Shown here: one piece after another, positions 6,703 through 11,441 of the stretch
Layout of the letters: every line of letters starts with the position of its first letter
Position numbering within the stretch: the stretch's first letter is position 1
DNA from: Acidobacteria bacterium CG_4_9_14_3_um_filter_49_7
GTDB taxonomy: Bacteria; Acidobacteriota; Holophagae; Thermotomaculales; Thermotomaculaceae
DNA length: 11,441 nt
Assembly: GCA_002789615.1 (NCBI GenBank)
Contig: PFTO01000140.1
Span: 1 to 11,441 of the forward strand
Reading direction: 5' to 3'
Program-made: the position numbers and the translations under genes
The notes under the pieces: generated by a model
What the model was told of the DNA's origin: nothing
What the model saw: the letters and a program-made list of their open reading frames with translations, nothing else
Database searches by the model: none

Positions 6703-6962
6703 TCTGTCAGCTTATCCACTACCTGGTGAATCTGCTTCGGGCTGGTCAGATTGAATTTGGAGTGCGCCCGGTATTGGCCTTTTCTTTTTTGATACCGGAC
6801 CAGTCGGGCTTTCAACTCGCCGAATTCTCCTTCCTTCCCCAGTTCCCGATACAGGTACATAACCGTGGACCATGCCCCTTTCGAAAGAATGAATTTGTCT
6901 TCTTCTTTTAAAACCAGTTCGCCTTCGTCATATCGTTCAATTGAAATTTCTTCAAGTTCCAT
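6687..6962 (-). CDS. Small protein of unknown function in RNA-enzyme operon
   Basis: A 91-residue, highly charged protein that I do not recognise. It begins with an acidic stretch (MELEEISIERYDEGELVLKE), then a core with SKGAWSTVMYLYRELG, and a basic part with RLVRYQKRKGQYRAHSKFNL before a final amphipathic helix. There is no signal peptide, membrane segment or cysteine. It sits in the operon without gaps: its ATG is 1 nt after the TAA of the ymdB-family gene and its stop overlaps rsmA by 16 nt. This tight packing, and the absence of any better frame, is the main support for it being real. The basic patch and neighbours would suit a nucleic-acid-associated role, but that is a guess. Confidence 0.75.
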   Translation of the reverse strand: MELEEISIERYDEGELVLKEEDKFILSKGAWSTVMYLYRELGKEGEFGELKARLVRYQKRKGQYRAHSKFNLTSPKQIHQVVDKLTEWIPK

Positions 6963-6963
6963 T

Positions 6964-7746
6964 TTATTTCCCTTTCTTGGACTTTATCATGATTCGCTCA
7001 ATGGCGGCGCGCCCATTGCCTTCCACCGTCACCTCACATCCGCAAAGCCAATACATACCCTTTGCAGGAGTCAGGTGTTCATTGATTCCTGTCCGCATCC
7101 GCCGAATGGCGGTATCTTTCTCTACTCCGATAACAGAATCCATTGCCCCCGTCATCCCTGCGTCTGTCAGAAAGACGGTGCCGTGGGGCAAAGTCCGTTC
7201 ATCCGCTGTCTGTACGTGGGTATGAGTTCCAATCACAGCCGTTACTTTTCCGTCAAACTCATAGGAAAACGCCGCTTTTTCCGCAGTGGCTTCTCCATGA
7301 AAATCCACCAGCACAATATCTGTGTCCATCGCTTCAAGGAATCGGTCCATTGTACGGAAAGGGCAATCCACCGGGGGCATAAATGCCCGGCCCAGCATAC
7401 TGACCACCGTTACGCTCCGCCCCCCGGGTAGAGGGATGGTCAACGAACCGTTTCCCGGAACTTCCGGTGGGTAATTCATCGGCCTCAGGATATAAGGGCG
7501 GTCTTCCAGCAGAGTTCGGGCTTCTTTCTTGTCAAAAATGTGGTTCCCGGACGTAAAACACTGGATACCAGCCGTGGTCATCTCTTCAATAGTATCTGAG
7601 GTAATCCCGAATCCATGGGCCAGGTTCTCGCAATTGGCAACTATCACGTCCGGCTTTCGTTCTGCCAGCAGACCGGGCAGCTCTTTTTGAACTGCCTTAC
7701 GACCCGACCGCCCGATGATATCACCAATAAACAGGATACGAATCAT
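6964..7746 (-). CDS. ymdB: YmdB-family metallophosphoesterase (TIGR00282)
   Basis: A 260-residue calcineurin-like phosphoesterase of the family whose Bacillus subtilis member YmdB is a 2',3'-cyclic nucleotide phosphodiesterase affecting biofilm formation. Expected metal and active-site residues are all visible: D9 in FIGDIIGRSGR, N38, E40 and N41 in ANCENLAHGFGIT, N68 and H69 in SGNHIFDK, H150 in VDFHGEATAEK, and H175 and H177 in GTHTHVQTADE. Length is normal. It follows rny by 37 nt, the same rny-ymdB pairing as in Firmicutes, supporting a link to RNA decay through cyclic-nucleotide products. The upstream Shine-Dalgarno is weak (AGGG). The symbol is used for the family; the precise substrate here is not shown. 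Confidence 0.93.
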   Translation of the reverse strand: MIRILFIGDIIGRSGRKAVQKELPGLLAERKPDVIVANCENLAHGFGITSDTIEEMTTAGIQCFTSGNHIFDKKEARTLLEDRPYILRPMNYPPEVPGNGSLTIPLPGGRSVTVVSMLGRAFMPPVDCPFRTMDRFLEAMDTDIVLVDFHGEATAEKAAFSYEFDGKVTAVIGTHTHVQTADERTLPHGTVFLTDAGMTGAMDSVIGVEKDTAIRRMRTGINEHLTPAKGMYWLCGCEVTVEGNGRAAIERIMIKSKKGK

Positions 7747-7783
7747 GCTTTTCCCTGCCTGAGCATCTGCACGTCTGTCCCGG

Positions 7784-9358
7784 TTACTTTGCGTATTCCA
7801 CAGCGCGGGTTTCCCGTATCACGGTTACCTTAATCTGTCCCGGGTAGTCCAGCTCTTCTTCAATCTTCTTTGCCAGTCCCTTGGACAACCAGAAAACTTT
7901 ATCATCATCCACTTCATTGCTCTTCACAATTACGCGGATTTCACGGCCCGCCTGGATGGCATAGCTCTTGGACACACCCTCGAAAGAGCGACCCAGTTCT
8001 TCCAGTTTTTCCAGGCGCCGGATGTACGTTTCAAGGATTTCACGGCGCGCTCCCGGCCGTGCTGCGGATAAAGCGTCTGCAGACTGCACAATGACGGCTT
8101 CCAATGTGGTCATTTCGACATCACCGTGGTGAGCCTGCACACAGTGAATGACTGGCTCTGACTCTCCAAAGCGTCTCAGCAGATCTACACCAATTTCCAC
8201 ATGGGTCCCTTCAATTTCCTTATCAATGGCCTTTCCAATGTCATGGAGCAAGGCCCCCCGCTTTGCGATTTTCACGTCCGCACCCAATTCCTGGGCCATA
8301 AACGTTGCAATGTAGGCCACTTCCTTTGAATGGTGAAGTATGTTCTGTCCGTAACTGGTCCGGAATTTCAATCTGCCGATCAACTTTATCAGTTTGGGAT
8401 GAATTTCGCCGACACCCAATTCGAAGACAGTGTTCTCACCCTCTTCCTTGATCTGGGCATCCAGCTCCATTTTCACTTTTTCAACAATCTCTTCAATCCG
8501 GCCCGGATGAATCCGGCCATCAGAAATCAGTCGTTCGAGAGACAGTCGTGCGACTTCTCTGCGAATGGGATCAAAAGAAGAAACAATAACCGCTTCAGGC
8601 GTGTCATCAATGATCAGATCCACTCCTGTTGCAGCTTCCATGGCTCGTATGTTCCTTCCTTCCCGGCCGATAATACGACCCTTCATGTCATCACTGGGCA
8701 GGTTCACCACCGATACGGTCGCCTCCGCCACATAATCGGAAGCCGATTTCTGAATTGCCAGACTGATGATTTTCTTGGCCTTCTGAAGTGCGGTCACTTC
8801 CGCTTCTTCTTCCATCTTCTTTACTTTCTTTGTAACGCTTTTCTGCGCTTCTTCTTCAACTAGCTGCATCATTTCAAACTTTGCAGATTCCCGAGTCAAT
8901 CCGGAAATACGCTCCAATGTCTCAATCTGCTCGTCCCGGATCTTTTGAATTTCCTGCTCTTTCTGAGCAACGGAAAGGGCCTGACGCTTCAGGTTTTCGT
9001 CTTTGGCGTCCAGGGATTGCTCCTTGGAATCCAGCGTTGTCATTCGTTTCTCAACAAGGTCTTCCTTGCGGAGAAGCCGCTTCTCCATCTCATGAATTTC
9101 TGTTCTTTTCTCAGTGGTTTCCCGCTCAACCTCTTCCTTGACCTTCTGTTTCAGTTCCTTTGCGTCAAGTTCAGCACGACGCCGGATCTGATCTGCTTCT
9201 CCGGTTGCAAGGCGCAATGTCTCTTTTGCCTTCTGCTCAGTTACTTCCAGCAGGTGGCTTTCCTTCTTCTTTCTGGATGTATAGAAAACAATGAGCCCGA
9301 GATTGGTCAGGAACAGCACAACCACCGCAACAATAAGTGCTATTACCATCATCTTCAT
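7784..9358 (-). CDS. rny: Ribonuclease Y
   Basis: RNase Y is a membrane-anchored endoribonuclease that starts mRNA decay. The product of up to 524 residues has an N-terminal transmembrane segment (about 5-26), a long coiled coil (about 33-200), a KH domain with [20 protein letters not shown] (227-246), and an HD domain with [10 protein letters not shown] (370-379, catalytic H372-D373) and QAHHGDV (408-414). Order and length are canonical. The start is ambiguous: the Shine-Dalgarno GGGAGGAG (9366-9359) directly abuts the ATG at 9358, while in-frame ATGs at 9352 and 9349 are better spaced, so the true start may be codon 3 or 4. The 6S RNA lies immediately upstream. Confidence 0.98.
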   Translation of the reverse strand: MKMMVIALIVAVVVLFLTNLGLIVFYTSRKKKESHLLEVTEQKAKETLRLATGEADQIRRRAELDAKELKQKVKEEVERETTEKRTEIHEMEKRLLRKEDLVEKRMTTLDSKEQSLDAKDENLKRQALSVAQKEQEIQKIRDEQIETLERISGLTRESAKFEMMQLVEEEAQKSVTKKVKKMEEEAEVTALQKAKKIISLAIQKSASDYVAEATVSVVNLPSDDMKGRIIGREGRNIRAMEAATGVDLIIDDTPEAVIVSSFDPIRREVARLSLERLISDGRIHPGRIEEIVEKVKMELDAQIKEEGENTVFELGVGEIHPKLIKLIGRLKFRTSYGQNILHHSKEVAYIATFMAQELGADVKIAKRGALLHDIGKAIDKEIEGTHVEIGVDLLRRFGESEPVIHCVQAHHGDVEMTTLEAVIVQSADALSAARPGARREILETYIRRLEKLEELGRSFEGVSKSYAIQAGREIRVIVKSNEVDDDKVFWLSKGLAKKIEEELDYPGQIKVTVIRETRAVEYAK

Positions 9359-9360
9359 CT

Positions 9361-9396
9361 CCTCCCAATAGCGTCACAACACGCCCAGGTGGAGGG
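9361..9396 (-). promoter_or_regulatory. Possible hairpin covering the rny ribosome binding site
   Basis: On the minus strand CCCTCC (9396-9391) is perfectly complementary to GGGAGG (9366-9361), which is the rny Shine-Dalgarno. Inside it GCGT (9384-9381) can pair with ACGC (9374-9371) around a six-base loop. Folding would bury the ribosome binding site. The complementarity is seen directly; function is inferred. Part of this stretch could instead belong to the 3' end of the 6S RNA. Confidence 0.4.
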
Positions 9397-9397
9397 A

Positions 9398-9560
9398 ATA
9401 GGTGGCCCCGTGAAATCGTGTGGCAGGAAATAATGAACCTGGCCTTCCAGGTGGGTACATCTGCTTACCCTTCGGGACTTCCACTCAAGGTGGACCTGCT
9501 CACCCAGGCAGCGTCACGTTCCCGTTTCATTTCCGTTGGCTCAATATCGGCCCACCATCA
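9398..9560 (-). ncRNA. ssrS: 6S RNA
   Basis: 6S RNA binds the housekeeping RNA polymerase holoenzyme as an open-promoter mimic and down-regulates many promoters in slow growth. The roughly 160-nt stretch between zapA and rny has the family's long, interrupted rod. Closing helices pair GGTGG (9556-9552) with CCACC (9405-9401) and TGAAA (9529-9525) with TTTCA (9415-9411). An apical hairpin TCCAC/GTGGA spans 9494-9480, and a perfect six-pair hairpin ACCTGG/CCAGGT spans 9452-9437. CCGATATT (9550-9543) and GGTGAGCAGGTCC (9504-9492) match wording remembered from the E. coli molecule. E. coli ssrS also lies directly after zapA, which strengthens the call. Ends are approximate. No clean separate promoter was seen in the end of zapA, so processing from the operon transcript is possible. 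Confidence 0.85.
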
Positions 9561-9566
9561 CGAGTC

Positions 9567-9863
9567 TCACAGGACCCGCTTTTCTGTCAGAGAACTCTCA
9601 ATCATACCGATTATGCTCTCAAGCTTGGAAGCAAACTGCGGTTGATCCGCTTTGCGGCATTCTTTCATCAATTTAAAATAATCATCAACAACTGTCATTG
9701 ATGCCATCACCAGAAGGCGGTAAAAGTCCACACTTCCGGTTGCTTCCGCCAATTCCTTCATCCTGGATTCGAGCAAATGGGCCATCTCCTTCACATAGCT
9801 TTCATCGTATCGTGAGGAAATCTTGTATTCCTTGCCATAAATGCGAAGGCTATAGATTGCCAT
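9567..9863 (-). CDS. zapA: Cell division protein ZapA
   Basis: A 98-residue ZapA, which crosslinks FtsZ filaments at the division ring. The N-terminal beta region (YSLRIYGKEYKISSRYDESY) and the following helix (VKEMAHLLESRMKELAEATG) with a C-terminal coiled coil (LLVMASMTVVDDYFKLMKEC) are typical, as is the length. The ATG at 9863 has GGAG seven nt upstream, within the end of the ZapB-like gene, which it overlaps by 14 nt. The 6S RNA starts about 7 nt after its TGA. Confidence 0.92.
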   Translation of the reverse strand: MAIYSLRIYGKEYKISSRYDESYVKEMAHLLESRMKELAEATGSVDFYRLLVMASMTVVDDYFKLMKECRKADQPQFASKLESIIGMIESSLTEKRVL

Positions 9864-10080
9864 TTTCCCGCTCCATCAGCGTGTCAATTGAGTTAATAAT
9901 CTTGCCAATACGGCTTTCGACTTCCTTTAAATGAGAGGGTTTTCCAAGAGCACCCTCAAGCTCAATCTGCAACAATTCAACCTGCTTCTTCAGCTCGGTA
10001 TTCTCTTCTTTGATTGTCTCATACTCCCGGACCAACTGTGCAACTTTTTTTTCCAACAGCTGAACCAATCGATTCATCAT
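9850..10080 (-). CDS. Small coiled-coil protein, ZapB-like
   Basis: A 76-residue protein made almost entirely of coiled coil. Heptad-like leucine/valine spacing runs over about residues 4-42 (LVQLLEKKVAQLVREYETIK and on), a short break follows at GALGKPSH, then a second helix (about 51-70). It has no signal peptide or enzyme motif. Its ATG overlaps the pheT stop in ATGA, and it overlaps zapA by 14 nt. Position and architecture fit a ZapA-partnering division factor of the ZapB type. The family label rests on context and coiled-coil character, since such sequences diverge quickly. A second ATG directly follows the first and could also be used. Confidence 0.75.
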   Translation of the reverse strand: MMNRLVQLLEKKVAQLVREYETIKEENTELKKQVELLQIELEGALGKPSHLKEVESRIGKIINSIDTLMERENGNL

Positions 10081-11441
10081 CGAAGTACCGCCCTGAATTT
10101 GTCAATAAAGGCTGCCACCATCTTCTGATGCAGCTCATTTATATCATCATTATTCAACGTCTGGTCATCGGACTGAAAAACAAAATTAACCGCAATGCTG
10201 ACCTTTCCGGCTGGGACGCCTTTCCCCTCATAGCGGTCAAAGAGACGAACGTTTTTCAAGTACGGGGCATCCAGACGTTTTAGAAAATTTTCAATCTCTG
10301 CATAAGGGATGCTCCGGTCCAGCAGGAATGCTGAGTCCCGCTCGGTGCGAGGCATCATGCTGAATGGCTGGAATCGGATAGTCTGCCGTGATTTCCGGAT
10401 AAAGTCGGTCAAGTCCAGTTCAACGGCCACCAGCGGATAGTCGATGCCAAAGTGAGCCTGAACTTCGTCAGACAGCTGTCCGATATAACCGACCGCTTGG
10501 TTGTCCAGAACGAGGGTAGCAGACATTTCCGGATTGAACGCGGATACATTACACTTTCCAAATGTAATTGCCGGTCTACCGGTAAGTTTCTGTTCACACC
10601 TGTTCAGGAGCCCTTTCAGGCTGAACTCGTCTGCCACAAACTCCTGTCCGTTCCAGGCCCTGTATTGGGTACCCTTCACCGCAAGTGCGGCCAATGTAAT
10701 CCTTTCATCCGCCTGCGCACCCTTCGGCAGGTATACCCGCCCGGTTTCAAATAGCTTCAATGCCAGATTTCCACGCTTCAAATTTAATGCAGCCACAGAT
10801 GCCAGGGAAGCCAGAATCGAAGTGCGCATCACACTGGTGTTTTCACCAAGTGGATTGGAAATTCGGACCATCTCCCCAAGGTCGGGCCGTAACATCAGAT
10901 TGTCCGCAGGTGAACAGAAAGAATAGGAAATCGCCTCATGAAATCCACCTGCAGTGAAAACGGATGCTACCTTTTCCAGAGCAGCTTCCTCAGGCGATGT
11001 TATTCGACCTGGACTTTCAACCCCCGGGAGCGTTGAAGGCATACGGTTGTAGCCATAAATCCTGGCCACTTCCTCAATCAAATCAATTTCACGGGCCACG
11101 TCCAGACGGTTGGAAGGCACTTGCCACAGTGTATTTCCATCGTCTTCTTTCAGCTTCACAAACCCCAGCCCTTCAAGGGTTGTCGTAACAAACTCCATCT
11201 GAATTTCCAAGCCCAGTATCCGCTTCAGACTTCCGGATTTCAGCAGAATCTCCGGGCCTTTCCACGGTTCAGGATATGCGTCTATGGGTTCCGGAGCGAT
11301 TTCACCACCGGCAAACTGCGCCATCAGGTCCGCCGCGCGGTTGGCAGCCGTCAATGCGATCTCGATATCCGCGCCCCGTTCAAACCGATGGGATGAATCT
11401 GTATGGATTGCCAGTCGCTTGGATGTTTTGCGGACACAAAC
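10077..11441 (-). CDS. pheT: Phenylalanine-tRNA ligase beta subunit, C-terminal part
   Basis: The last 454 residues of PheT; the family is about 800 residues, and the 5' part lies beyond the right edge, with the frame open to base 11441. With PheS it forms the heterotetramer that charges tRNA-Phe. The visible part starts at the end of the B3/4 editing domain (TDSSHRFERGAD), followed by the B5 domain with VPSNRLDVAREIDLIEEVAR and IYGYNRMPSTLPG. The catalytic-core-like domain contains ISNPLGENTSVMRTSIL. The C-terminal ferredoxin-fold anticodon-binding domain runs from FQPFSMMPRTERDSAFLLD to the end (about the last 94 residues, including NVRLFDRYEGKGVPAGKVSI). Its TGA is shared in ATGA with the ZapB-like gene. 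No frameshift or damage was seen. Confidence 0.97.
   Translation of the reverse strand, partial: VCVRKTSKRLAIHTDSSHRFERGADIEIALTAANRAADLMAQFAGGEIAPEPIDAYPEPWKGPEILLKSGSLKRILGLEIQMEFVTTTLEGLGFVKLKEDDGNTLWQVPSNRLDVAREIDLIEEVARIYGYNRMPSTLPGVESPGRITSPEEAALEKVASVFTAGGFHEAISYSFCSPADNLMLRPDLGEMVRISNPLGENTSVMRTSILASLASVAALNLKRGNLALKLFETGRVYLPKGAQADERITLAALAVKGTQYRAWNGQEFVADEFSLKGLLNRCEQKLTGRPAITFGKCNVSAFNPEMSATLVLDNQAVGYIGQLSDEVQAHFGIDYPLVAVELDLTDFIRKSRQTIRFQPFSMMPRTERDSAFLLDRSIPYAEIENFLKRLDAPYLKNVRLFDRYEGKGVPAGKVSIAVNFVFQSDDQTLNNDDINELHQKMVAAFIDKFRAVLR

Noticed and set aside
9398..9560. Signal recognition particle RNA, RNase P RNA or a riboswitch in the zapA-rny gap
   Set aside because: The SRP domain-IV core and the RNase P signature words are absent. 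The rod shape, the short words shared with E. coli 6S RNA and the zapA linkage favour 6S RNA.
9594..9634. A dedicated promoter for 6S RNA inside the end of zapA
   Set aside because: TATGAT at 9606-9601 resembles a -10 box, but no acceptable -35 lies 16-18 nt upstream, and it is too far from the inferred 5' end.

Overview
The window is a bacterial chromosome segment in which nearly everything is on the minus strand. It holds translation, RNA-decay and cell-division housekeeping genes, with a short plus-strand and non-coding stretch at the left end. No rRNA or other phylogenetic marker RNA is present. Having RNase Y, RNase J, a YmdB-type phosphodiesterase, ZapA with a ZapB-like partner, and a zapA-linked 6S RNA suggests a diderm, non-proteobacterial lineage. 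Acidobacteriota/Aminicenantes-like or FCB-group candidate phyla are plausible, but this is inference and the phylum cannot be fixed from this window.

Right to left in transcription order, the main cluster is pheT (3' part only, running off the right edge), a small ZapB-like coiled-coil gene, zapA, 6S RNA, rny (RNase Y), a ymdB-family gene, a 91-codon gene of unknown function, rsmA (KsgA) and rnj (RNase J). The protein genes overlap or lie close together: pheT/zapB-like share ATGA, zapB-like/zapA overlap by 14 nt, orf91/rsmA by 16 nt, and rsmA/rnj by 17 nt. The only large gap, about 200 nt between zapA and rny, is filled by the 6S RNA and a possible hairpin over the rny ribosome binding site. 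The cluster makes or controls tRNA charging, the division ring, global transcription (6S RNA), mRNA turnover (RNase Y and J) and 16S rRNA dimethylation.

After a roughly 100-nt gap with a candidate promoter come a GNAT acetyltransferase and a SnoaL-like gene cut short at its 3' end. A gene-free tract of about 220 nt with repeat-like sequence follows. Next are pyrH and frr (UMP kinase and ribosome recycling factor, overlapping by 8 nt), then a secreted or membrane-anchored SurA-N-like protein overlapping the end of frr. A tRNA-Pro(GGG) gene has its own well-formed promoter, embedded in the end of the SurA-like gene.

The left 1.1 kb is different. A plus-strand gene for a small CGGC-domain (cysteine-rich, putative metal-binding) protein converges on the tRNA. 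Upstream of it are a repeat-like tract of the GTGTCTTTGTG type, a short coding-looking remnant, and about 200 nt of AT-rich sequence with no gene.

No prophage, transposase, CRISPR array or defence system was found. The most interesting items are the 6S RNA in its zapA-linked position, the possible RBS-sequestering hairpin in front of rny, the truncated SnoaL gene abutting a repeat-like tract, the unrecognised 91-aa gene inside the RNA-enzyme operon, and the SurA-N-like protein that lacks any isomerase domain.
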